Part shown: piece after piece, positions 36,279 through 44,236 of the stretch | Numbering within the stretch: the first letter of the stretch is position 1 | Layout: each line of letters starts with the position of its first letter | Source: Phycisphaerales bacterium | GTDB taxonomy: Bacteria > Planctomycetota > Phycisphaerae > Phycisphaerales > UBA5793 | Direction of reading: 5' to 3' | Assembly: GCA_020852515.1 (NCBI GenBank) | Contig: JADZAS010000010.1 | Location: 1 to 64,000, forward strand | Length of the DNA: 64,000 nucleotides | The notes under the pieces: generated by a model | What the model was told of the DNA's origin: nothing | Databases searched by the model: none | What the model saw: the letters and a program-made list of their open reading frames with translations, nothing else | Program-made: the position numbers and the translations under genes

Positions 36279-37460
36279 TCAGGGCTGCACTTTGACCAGC
36301 GACACGACGAGGTCGAACGCGTCGCGGAACGCCGCCGGTCCGCCCTCCCGTGCGTTCCGCCAGCTCCAGCCCAGGTCATGGTTCTCGCCTTCATAGATGT
36401 GCAGCGTCAGGTTCTCTCGATCCGCGTCGCGCAGCGCCTGCTCGGCTTCGTGCACGCCTTCGACCCGGCATGTGCCATCCAGCGTGCCGTGGAAGATGTG
36501 CAGCGGCACATCGAGCGGCTGGAGATTTTTCCAGTTCGGGTCCGCGTCCCACCATTCGAGCAGGTAGGCGGAGGAGAGATTCATGAGTTGCGTCCACAGC
36601 ACGTCGTCGTTGCGATCTTCAACGGCTTTGAGAAGGATCTGCAGGCGCGGCCTGTTTATCAGCTCCAGATCCTCGGCCGTGAGTTGGCCGCTCTGATCCG
36701 CGTCAAGCGGATCGAAAGGCAGGATGCGCGCCAGCGACGCGTTGGCCGCGATCGCCTCGTCGTACTCCGCTCGAGACAGTTCGCCGTCGCGGGCGGCGGC
36801 GATGAGATTCTGCACGTTGCGCCAAGGTCCGATGCTCGACTGCCAGACGACGGTGTCGCGCGCGTTGTCGGCGGCGTAGCCGAGCATTACCACCCCCACC
36901 ACTCCCTGCGGCTCGCGCCGCGCCAGCAGCGGCCCCAGGCGGGTGCCTTCGCTCGACCCCATCAGCACGATGCGCGAGGCGTCGATGTCATCGCGCTGCG
37001 CGAGCAGGCGCAGCGCCGCGGCGTAGTCATCGAGCAGCACACTCATCGTCGCCTTCGAAAACACTTCGCGCTCGATCTGCATCCACTGTGGCGGCCCGAC
37101 GGCCTTGCAGCCGCGCTTGCTCATGCGAAAGAACGCCACGCCTCGCTGCGCGAGTTGCTCGGCGAAGAAGTCGAGGTAGCGGCCCACCTGCACCTGTCCG
37201 GCTTCGTCGCGATAGCCGAAGGGATTGTCGTAAGTGCGCGGCCCGGCGCCATGCAGATAAAAGACCACCGGTGCGCGACCGTCGCGTTTCGGCAGAGAGA
37301 GTTTGGCTTCAAGATCAGCGCCGTCCGCGGCCTTGAAGGCGATGACCTCGTCCGTCCAGGCCGGGCCGGCCGGCTCGGCCGGCTCCTGAGCCAGCGCCAG
37401 CCGCAACGGTGAAATGCACAGTCCCGCCAGGCACGCCACGATCAGAGGGGCGCTTCGCAT
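36279..37460 (-). CDS. Secreted alpha/beta hydrolase with internal EF-hand loop
   Basis: A 393-residue exported serine hydrolase. A signal peptide ends near LALAQ (residue 25). The catalytic triad is probably Ser170 (GSSEG), Asp328 (HGTLDGT) and His361 (ENHDLG); the oxyanion strand is VVFYLHGAG. Residues 253-264 read DADQSGQLTAED, a canonical calcium-binding EF-hand loop placed in the cap region between strand and triad Asp. GGAGG precedes ATG 37460. It resembles S9/acyl-esterase-like hydrolases; the substrate is unknown. Confidence 0.85.
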   Translation of the reverse strand: MRSAPLIVACLAGLCISPLRLALAQEPAEPAGPAWTDEVIAFKAADGADLEAKLSLPKRDGRAPVVFYLHGAGPRTYDNPFGYRDEAGQVQVGRYLDFFAEQLAQRGVAFFRMSKRGCKAVGPPQWMQIEREVFSKATMSVLLDDYAAALRLLAQRDDIDASRIVLMGSSEGTRLGPLLARREPQGVVGVVMLGYAADNARDTVVWQSSIGPWRNVQNLIAAARDGELSRAEYDEAIAANASLARILPFDPLDADQSGQLTAEDLELINRPRLQILLKAVEDRNDDVLWTQLMNLSSAYLLEWWDADPNWKNLQPLDVPLHIFHGTLDGTCRVEGVHEAEQALRDADRENLTLHIYEGENHDLGWSWRNAREGGPAAFRDAFDLVVSLVKVQP

Positions 37461-37621
37461 CAGTCCATTCCTCCATAGGGTTTTGTCCCACGGGGCAGTT
37501 CACCTAAACTGCCGTTGGTCGCGCGATTTCGGATATTCTACTCTGCTTATGTGGGTACAGTCATACATAAGCGCGCTGGTACCCTTTGAGCCAGCAAGCG
37601 CCGCTGAAGAAAGGCCGTGTC

Positions 37622-40324
37622 GTGACTCTCGAGACTGCTCCATCTCCGAATCTTGAAGATGCTCGCCAGCGCTACGCCTTCGACGCCGTCCTGCGCGACG
37701 GCTCGGTGGTGCGACTCCGCCCGATCGAAGGAGACGATCGGCCGGCGCTGGATGAGTTCATCGAATCGCTGCCCGGCGAGAGTGTCGAGCCTCGCTTGCT
37801 GCAATTGCACGTCGCCGACGAAGCGCTGCTTGACAGCCTCATGGATGTCGACTACGCCGACCGCTTTACGCTCGTGGCCGAGTCGCAGGGGCGGCTCATC
37901 GGCGTAGGCCACTATCGGCGCGATCCCGGCCAGCCCGAGGAAGCGCAGATGGCCTTTGTCATCAACGAATCCGCCCAGGGCAAGGGGCTGGGAACGGCCC
38001 TGCTCGACCGCCTCGCCGAAGTCGCCCGCGCGCAGCACATCCGCTCGATCGTCGGCGACGTCCTCATTCAGAACCAGCGCATGCTCAAGATGCTCGCCGC
38101 GTCGGGCTTTGAAGTGGTCAGCCGGCTCGCGGGCGGGATGATGCGCGTGCGCCTCGACCTGCAGCCCACACCCGTCTACGAGCAGCGGCTGCACGAGCGG
38201 CAGGCGCAGTCGGCCGTCGCGTCGGTGCGCATCTTCATCGAGCCGCGCAGCGTCGCGGTCATCGGCGCCAGCCGCGACCCAGGCAAGATCGGCTCGGTGG
38301 TACTGCACAATCTGCTGCGCATCGGCTACACCGGCCGGTTGTACCCGATCAATCCGCAGGCCACGGAGATCGAGTCGGTGCCCGCGTATCCCCGGCTCAT
38401 TGACGTACCTGAGCCCATCGATCTCGCCGTGATTGCCGTTCCCATCGCCCACGTGGACGCCGTCGTGGATGATTGCATCGCCAAGGGTGTGCGCGGCATC
38501 CTGCTGCTCACCGCCGGCTACTCGGAGACGGGAGCAGAAGGGCGATTGCGCGAGCGCAAACTGGTGCGCAAACTGCGCACCGCGGGCATCCGCCTCATCG
38601 GGCCCAACTGCTTTGGCGTGATCAACACCGATCCCAAGGTCCGGCTTAACACGTCCTTCTCGCCGATCCAGCCTCAGCCCGGCCACGTGGGTCTGCTCAC
38701 GCAGAGCGGCGCGCTGGGCCAGGCAATTCTCGATTACGCGCGCGGACTCAATCTCGGCCTGTCCAACTTCGTTTCAGTAGGCAACAAGGCCGACGTCTCG
38801 GGCAATGACCTGCTGCAGTACTGGCTGCATGACGAGCGCACCAGCGTGATTCTGCTCTACCTCGAGAGTTTCGGCAACCCGCGCAAGTTCAGCCGCATCG
38901 CCCGCCAGGTCGCGCGCGTCAAGCCGATCGTCTGCGTCAAGTCCGGCCGCTCGCTGGCCGGGGCGCGGGCGGCCAGTTCACACACCGGTTCGCTCGCCGG
39001 AAGCGACCGTGCCGCCGATGCGCTCTTTCGCCAGTGCGGCGTCATCCGCACCAACACGCTCGAAGAACTCTTCGACATCGCCACGCTGCTGGCGCACCAG
39101 CCGCTGCCGGCCGGGCCGCGCGTCGCGATACTGACCAACGCCGGCGGGCCGGCCATCATGGCGGCCGACGCGTGCGAAGCCGCGGGGCTCGAACTGCCCA
39201 CACTTGACGACCGGACGGTGCAGACGCTGCGCTCGTTCCTGCCGCCGGCCGCGAGCGTGGCCAATCCGGTTGACATGATCGCCAGCGCCGACGCCGAGCA
39301 ATACGGCAAGGCGATGAAGGCGCTGCTCGATGATCCGCACGTGGACAGCGTCATCGTGCTGTTCGTGCCGCTGCACGTCGGTTCGCCCGATCGCGTCGCC
39401 CGCGCCATTCGCGACGCGGTCCCGCCTTCGTGCGCCAAGCCGGTGCTCGCCACCTTCCTCAGCGCCCAGGGCATGCCGCCCTCGCTGTCGGGCATTCCGA
39501 GTTATCGCTTCCCTGAGGGCGCTGTGACCGCGCTTGCACGCGCACTCAAGTTTGCGCGCTGGCGCGACCGGCCCGCAGGCGAAGTGCTCGAAGTCGGCGA
39601 CCTCAATCAGCCGGCCCTTCGCGCGGTGATCCAGGCGGCGCACGAGCGCGGCGGAGGCTGGCTCAGCCCGGGCGAGGTGACGACGCTACTCGAGGCGGCG
39701 AAGATCCCCATTGCCCGCTCCGTCACCGCGCCAGACCTCGACGCCGCTCTCGCAGCAGCGCAGGCGATCGGCTATCCCGTCGTGCTCAAGGCCATCGGAC
39801 CGAAGATTCTGCACAAGACCGAAGTCGGCGGCGTCAAACTCAATCTCGCCGACTCAGAAGCGCTGCACCGGGCGCACGCCGATCTGGCCGCGCGACTTGG
39901 CTCGCAGATGACGGCCGTGCTCGTTCAGCAGAGCATTCCCAAGGGAATCGAAATCCTCATCGGCGCCACGCTCGACGAAACCTTCGGCCACACCATCGCC
40001 TACGGCCTCGGTGGAACGCTCGTCGATCTTCTCCAGGATGTCGCGCTCAGGCTCACGCCGGTCACGGACAACGACATTACCGACATGCTCGAAGAGGTGC
40101 GCGGCACGAAGTTGCTCCGCGGCTGGCGCGGCGCTCCACCTGCCGACGAGCACGCCGTCCGCGACATCCTCGCTCGCCTCTCCACGGTGCTCGAATGCTG
40201 CCCCGAAATCGAAGAGGTGGACTTCAACCCGACAATCGTCAGCGAGCGCGGCGCGGTGGTCGTCGATGCCCGCGTGCGCATCGGCTCGGGCGAACTCCGC
40301 CGCGGCGCCAGGCCGGTCTACTGA
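37622..40324 (+). CDS. GNAT acetyltransferase fused to ADP-forming acyl-CoA synthetase
   Basis: A 900-residue fusion. A GNAT domain lies at the N terminus (about residues 15-185; QGKGLGTALLDRL is the acetyl-CoA loop). Then come a CoA-binding Rossmann domain (SVAVIGASRDPGKIG), a succinyl-CoA-ligase-like domain with the phospho-His segment SSHTGSLAGSD, and a C-terminal ATP-grasp (KIPIARSVTAPDLDAAL, VLKAIGPKILHKTEVGGVKLNL). E. coli PatZ has the same parts in opposite order. Likely a protein lysine acetyltransferase acting on acyl-CoA synthetases. GTG 37622 has AAAGG 7 bases upstream and is preferred to TTG 37586. Confidence 0.88.
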   Translation: MTLETAPSPNLEDARQRYAFDAVLRDGSVVRLRPIEGDDRPALDEFIESLPGESVEPRLLQLHVADEALLDSLMDVDYADRFTLVAESQGRLIGVGHYRRDPGQPEEAQMAFVINESAQGKGLGTALLDRLAEVARAQHIRSIVGDVLIQNQRMLKMLAASGFEVVSRLAGGMMRVRLDLQPTPVYEQRLHERQAQSAVASVRIFIEPRSVAVIGASRDPGKIGSVVLHNLLRIGYTGRLYPINPQATEIESVPAYPRLIDVPEPIDLAVIAVPIAHVDAVVDDCIAKGVRGILLLTAGYSETGAEGRLRERKLVRKLRTAGIRLIGPNCFGVINTDPKVRLNTSFSPIQPQPGHVGLLTQSGALGQAILDYARGLNLGLSNFVSVGNKADVSGNDLLQYWLHDERTSVILLYLESFGNPRKFSRIARQVARVKPIVCVKSGRSLAGARAASSHTGSLAGSDRAADALFRQCGVIRTNTLEELFDIATLLAHQPLPAGPRVAILTNAGGPAIMAADACEAAGLELPTLDDRTVQTLRSFLPPAASVANPVDMIASADAEQYGKAMKALLDDPHVDSVIVLFVPLHVGSPDRVARAIRDAVPPSCAKPVLATFLSAQGMPPSLSGIPSYRFPEGAVTALARALKFARWRDRPAGEVLEVGDLNQPALRAVIQAAHERGGGWLSPGEVTTLLEAAKIPIARSVTAPDLDAALAAAQAIGYPVVLKAIGPKILHKTEVGGVKLNLADSEALHRAHADLAARLGSQMTAVLVQQSIPKGIEILIGATLDETFGHTIAYGLGGTLVDLLQDVALRLTPVTDNDITDMLEEVRGTKLLRGWRGAPPADEHAVRDILARLSTVLECCPEIEEVDFNPTIVSERGAVVVDARVRIGSGELRRGARPVY

Positions 40325-40333
40325 GCGAGGAAT

Positions 40334-42133
40334 TCACTCAACGCGGACGACGTTGCTTGTCGCGCAGGAGTCAAGGTCGAGCAGTTGCACGTAGCCGCCG
40401 CAGGCGGCGCCCGGCGCGGTGGCATTGAGAACGCGGCGGCCATCAGCGCCGGCACTGCCTCGGTACGCGATCTGAATCTGATTGGCGCCCAATCCAAGCG
40501 GCGTTCCGGCGCAGGGCTGCTGCGGCGGAACGACGAATGAGCCCTGGTTGCGGGCGAATAGCAGCGCCGCCTGTCCGCCGGGCGTCGCGCCGGTCCACTC
40601 CACGCGAATCGCGCCTCCCTGCGGGCACGAGGCGTCAACACCCAGCACCGGCCCTTCGCACTCATCCGGCACGCCGTTTCCGTTGCGATCGAGCGACCGG
40701 CCCTCGGCGATATCACAGCCATCCGGGAGTTCATTTCCGTTGCAGTCGGCGAACAGCCGGTTCAGATAGAGGAAGTTGCCCAGGCTCGGATCCCAGTTCG
40801 TGATCGCCATGTCGATTTCCGGCGACCAGGTGAACTCAACCTCAAGCGAAGAGCCGGGCAGACGCATGTCGACGCTCACGCAGCCGCGCACGCGATTCCA
40901 CATGTACGCCGACGGCGGCAGCGGGTTGCCGTCGAGGCGCACCTCGACCACACTGCTGATCTGGCTGCGCGACAGGTGGAATTGGCGAGGCTGCGATTGC
41001 GGCGCGTCGAAATGATCGGTGATGCGCTGCTCGACTCCGCACGACGGATTCACGTCACCCAGCACGATCTTCTCGACCACGCTGCTGCGCCGGCTCGACC
41101 AGGACGGCGCGGCGGGCAGGCCGGCGCCGTTGTTGTAGAACAGCCTCGAGTTATCCCACCAGGCGCCCGTGGCCAAGTCGAGGCGGCCGTCCAGGTTCAC
41201 ATCGCCCAGCGCAACGGCAGAGCCGTATCCGTCGTAGTAGGACCACGAGCACGAGGTGGCGTAGTAGCCGCTCTCGCGGCCGTCGTACTGGCGGAAGTAG
41301 CCGGCCCCGCTGAGTTGGATGTTGTCCGTCGTGAAGAGTTCGGGCAAGCCGTCTCCGGTCACGTCGCCGGTTGCGACCATGATCGAATCCTGGCCCGGGT
41401 TATTGAGCGTCGTCCAGGCGGGCTCGGCGTCGAGCGTGCCGCCAGCGTTGCGGAAGACCGCGGTGTGGCTGAAACTGCCGGTCTCAATGAGATCGAACCA
41501 ACCGTCGCCATCGGCGTCATCCCACGCGCAGCCGTTGTAGATGTAAGTTTGCTGCGACTCCCAGTCGGGCGCCGGCGAGAGCACGCCATCGAGGTTGAGG
41601 TGCACACGAGCCGGGTACTCGTCGCCGCCATACATCCATCCTGAGGCCAGGGCCAGATCGGGCCGGCCGTCGCCATTCATGTCGCCAAAGGCGCAGCCGA
41701 ACGATGCATCACGTTGCTGGCTGTACCAGTCCGGCAGGCTCGAGAGCGTGCCGTGGTTGTTGAGATACACCTTGGCGCTGGCCACGTCCGGCAGCAGCAC
41801 GGCGACCGCGACGTCGATCCAGCCGTCGCCGTTTACGTCGGCCACGTCGAGATGGCCGTTGTACTCGGCGTCGCTCGACTCCCAGTCCGGCGTGCCTGGG
41901 AAAGCGCCGCCACCCTGGTTGTAGTAGACGGCCAGGCGCTCACGGCGCATGTCGTTGCCGTTGGCGACGACCAGATCGAGCAGACCATCTCCGTTGATGT
42001 CCGCCAGCGCTGCGCCGGTCGAGTAGCGAAGATCGGTCGATACCCAGTCCGGATCGTCGGCGAATGGATGCTGCGCCAAAGCGACGGATGCAGTGAGAAG
42101 AATGCAAGCGAGTCCGGTGGTGCTGAGTTTCAT
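40334..42133 (-). CDS. Secreted FG-GAP/VCBS protein with dockerin-like motif and four-Cys C-terminal domain
   Basis: A 599-residue secreted protein with a signal peptide (KLSTTGLACILLTASVALAQ). Six or more FG-GAP/VCBS repeats carry calcium-binding DxNxDGxxD loops (ADINGDGLLDLVVA, ADVNGDGWIDVAVA, DVNLDGRLDLATG), predicting a beta-propeller. Near residue 470 are two dockerin-like or thrombospondin-3-like motifs (DCNGNELPDGCDI and DRNGNGVPDECEG) typical of planctomycete secreted proteins. The C-terminal 95 residues repeat the domain of the protein at 16999-17934 (PCAGTPLGLG, ACGGYVQLL, CATSNVV). The signal peptide decides start ATG 42133. Extracellular. Confidence 0.87.
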   Translation of the reverse strand: MKLSTTGLACILLTASVALAQHPFADDPDWVSTDLRYSTGAALADINGDGLLDLVVANGNDMRRERLAVYYNQGGGAFPGTPDWESSDAEYNGHLDVADVNGDGWIDVAVAVLLPDVASAKVYLNNHGTLSSLPDWYSQQRDASFGCAFGDMNGDGRPDLALASGWMYGGDEYPARVHLNLDGVLSPAPDWESQQTYIYNGCAWDDADGDGWFDLIETGSFSHTAVFRNAGGTLDAEPAWTTLNNPGQDSIMVATGDVTGDGLPELFTTDNIQLSGAGYFRQYDGRESGYYATSCSWSYYDGYGSAVALGDVNLDGRLDLATGAWWDNSRLFYNNGAGLPAAPSWSSRRSSVVEKIVLGDVNPSCGVEQRITDHFDAPQSQPRQFHLSRSQISSVVEVRLDGNPLPPSAYMWNRVRGCVSVDMRLPGSSLEVEFTWSPEIDMAITNWDPSLGNFLYLNRLFADCNGNELPDGCDIAEGRSLDRNGNGVPDECEGPVLGVDASCPQGGAIRVEWTGATPGGQAALLFARNQGSFVVPPQQPCAGTPLGLGANQIQIAYRGSAGADGRRVLNATAPGAACGGYVQLLDLDSCATSNVVRVE

Positions 42134-42342
42134 GACGCCCCCTGCTGAATCGTGCAGCCTCGGCGCAGCGCGGCCATCGCGCGACGGCCGCCTGCCCATA
42201 AAGTCGCGGCATGAAATGAGTATTCCCGGTCTGCCACCGTGCTCAGCGCGGAGAGCACAATCAGGGCGGGATTCCCGGGGTGGATTCCCCGCCCCCTTGC
42301 AGCCAGTGACGCCGTCGGTCCGCCGGGCACGGCGGACGCACC

Positions 42343-42771
42343 TCAATCCGGCCAGCACCGCTGCAGTTCCTGCGGCAGATTGCTGATCACACCACAGATC
42401 TCGCCGGCGCTCACGTGCCGGTTGAGCAGCTTGAACACGGCCTCGATCACCTGTTCGACGGGCATGTCGAACACGCGGCCGGCGCGGACACACACCTGCT
42501 CGCACAACTCGCTTTGCCGGTGAATGCGCGTGGGCGTGGCGGCCGGCTTCCAGCCTTCGTAGAACAGGCCGCGGATCAGCATCGGCAACTGCGCCGCCAG
42601 TTGCACCGCCTGATCAGCCGGCAGCCGGTCGCGCAGCGCATGCAACGTGCCCCGCAAAGCCGCGTACGCCTGCTGCGGATCGCAGTCGAGGTCGCGCTGG
42701 AGTTCGTGAATCCACTCCTCGCTCTTGTGTACGGTGGCGGAGAATACGTCATGGGCAGTGGTTGCGGTCAT
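42343..42771 (-). CDS. DUF2267 domain protein
   Basis: A 142-residue protein matching DUF2267: HDVFSATVHKSEEWIHELQRDL, AYAALRGTLHALRDRLPADQAVQLAAQLPMLIRGLFYEGWKP. These small helical proteins are of unknown function and often sit near CBS-domain and stress genes, as here: it follows the CBS gene by 52 bases and is probably co-transcribed. GAGGTG precedes ATG 42771. Confidence 0.88.
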   Translation of the reverse strand: MTATTAHDVFSATVHKSEEWIHELQRDLDCDPQQAYAALRGTLHALRDRLPADQAVQLAAQLPMLIRGLFYEGWKPAATPTRIHRQSELCEQVCVRAGRVFDMPVEQVIEAVFKLLNRHVSAGEICGVISNLPQELQRCWPD

Positions 42772-42823
42772 CGGTTCACCTCTTCCTCGAGTTCGGTTCG
42801 CTGGAGCAAGCAGATGCAGTCCA

Positions 42824-43309
42824 TCAGCGGTGCTTCGCTTCAGCCGGGGCGGCAAGCACGCCGAGGAGATCGAGCGTCGTGATGATCCCTTCAGGAAAGC
42901 CCTCGCCGTCGATGACCACAACCCGGTGCACTCCGGCGTCGCACATGAGGCGGGCGATCTCCTGTGCCGTGGCCTCCGGCTTGACCGTGATCGGCTCCTC
43001 CGCCATGCACTCCTCGACGAGAATCTCCGTCGCGGGCACGGCCTCTCCGATGTCCTCGCCCGACTCTTCGAGCGACTCGAAGAAGAACGCCGGAGCGACG
43101 GCCATGCCGCCCTCGGCCAGGCGGCGAACCAAGTCCGTCTTGGAAATCACCCCCACCATCCGACCTGACTCATCGACCACGGGCGCGCCGGAGATGTCGT
43201 TCTCGACCAGCAGGCGCGACACCTGCCGAAGCGTCATCGAAGGCGCGGCGCACACCGGATCAGTTGACATGATCTCGCGAGCCGTAGTTCCCATGCGGAT
43301 TCTGGTCAT
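42824..43309 (-). CDS. CBS domain pair protein
   Basis: A 161-residue protein consisting of two CBS domains: AREIMSTDPVCAAPSMTLRQVSRLLVENDISGAPVV ... GVISKTDLV, and VEECMAEEPITVKPEATAQEIARLMCDAGVHRVVVID ... GIITTLDLL. Such pairs bind adenine nucleotides and act as energy or stress sensors. It is the first gene of a two-gene unit with DUF2267. The start at ATG 43309 matches the domain boundary; no nearby gene identifies a target. Confidence 0.88.
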   Translation of the reverse strand: MTRIRMGTTAREIMSTDPVCAAPSMTLRQVSRLLVENDISGAPVVDESGRMVGVISKTDLVRRLAEGGMAVAPAFFFESLEESGEDIGEAVPATEILVEECMAEEPITVKPEATAQEIARLMCDAGVHRVVVIDGEGFPEGIITTLDLLGVLAAPAEAKHR

Positions 43310-43569
43310 GGCGATGCTCCTTGCGAGCGGCTGAAATCGCCGACTGCTCACTTCGATGCTACTCGGTTGGCTGCCTCGCGCAAGCAGGGAAAACGCCCAT
43401 ACTTGTCGAGCCGGCACATCGCACAAAGGCGGCGCCGGAAGCGCGCTGGCGCCGCACACTGTTTCGATGGCGATCGAGCCAGCCCGCCCGCACCGAACGG
43501 GCGCCGCAGAAACGCTACGTCTCTCCCGACCCATTGCTCGCCGTTCAACTACACTTCATCAGAGGTTGC

Positions 43570-44235
43570 ATGCCCCGGCACGAGCCGCTCACTTCCGGCC
43601 CCGGTGTTCGCGACGCCGACGGACGGCGCCGTGCCGGGTGGCTCACCTGGCCGAACCTGCTCACTTGCTCACGCATTGTCGGCTCTGTCGTGCTGTTTAT
43701 TCTCGCTGGACTTGGCCAGGAGACTCTCTTCTTCTGGTTGCTGGGTGTGATGCTCTTCACCGACTGGCTCGACGGCCGCCTGGCGATCCTGCTCGACCAG
43801 TGCTCGGTGATCGGCGCCCGCCTCGACAGCATCGCCGATGCGCTCATGTATTCGTCGCTGCTCTTTGCCGTGGCGATGCTCCGCCCGGAGTTTGCCCAGC
43901 GGAACTCAATTCTGATTGCGGTGATGATGACCAGTTACGCGGTTTCGGTCTTTGCCGCGCTCTTCCGCTTCGGGCGCCTGCCGGCGTACCACACCTGGGC
44001 GGCCAAGATGTGCTGGGTGTTCATCCTCGGCGCCGCCATCACCATCTTCGCGCGCGGCCCGGACTGGCCGGCGTGGTTGGCGATGAGCGTGGTCATCCTC
44101 ACCAACATTGAAGAGACGCTCATCACGATGGCCCTGCCGGCCTGGCGCGCCGACGTGCGATCGATCTTCACCATCCGGCGTCGATCGGCTCGCGGGCGCA
44201 CCTCGCCGGCGGCGGGCGTCGGGCCCGCCGGGTAG
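43570..44235 (+). CDS. CDP-alcohol phosphatidyltransferase family protein (variant motif)
   Basis: A 221-residue polytopic membrane protein. NLLTCSRIVGSVVLFIL opens as in CDP-diacylglycerol-alcohol phosphatidyltransferases, and the signature region reads DWLDGRLAILLDQCSVIGARLDSIAD near residue 60. The canonical motif is D-x2-DG-x2-AR-x8-9-G-x3-D-x3-D; all acidic positions and the glycines are kept, but the AR pair reads AI. The enzyme may be altered or inactive. AGAGG precedes ATG 43570. Its stop is one base before the ABC transporter ATPase start, so the two may share a transcript although no functional link is obvious. Confidence 0.75.
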   Translation: MPRHEPLTSGPGVRDADGRRRAGWLTWPNLLTCSRIVGSVVLFILAGLGQETLFFWLLGVMLFTDWLDGRLAILLDQCSVIGARLDSIADALMYSSLLFAVAMLRPEFAQRNSILIAVMMTSYAVSVFAALFRFGRLPAYHTWAAKMCWVFILGAAITIFARGPDWPAWLAMSVVILTNIEETLITMALPAWRADVRSIFTIRRRSARGRTSPAAGVGPAG

Positions 44236-44236
44236 C

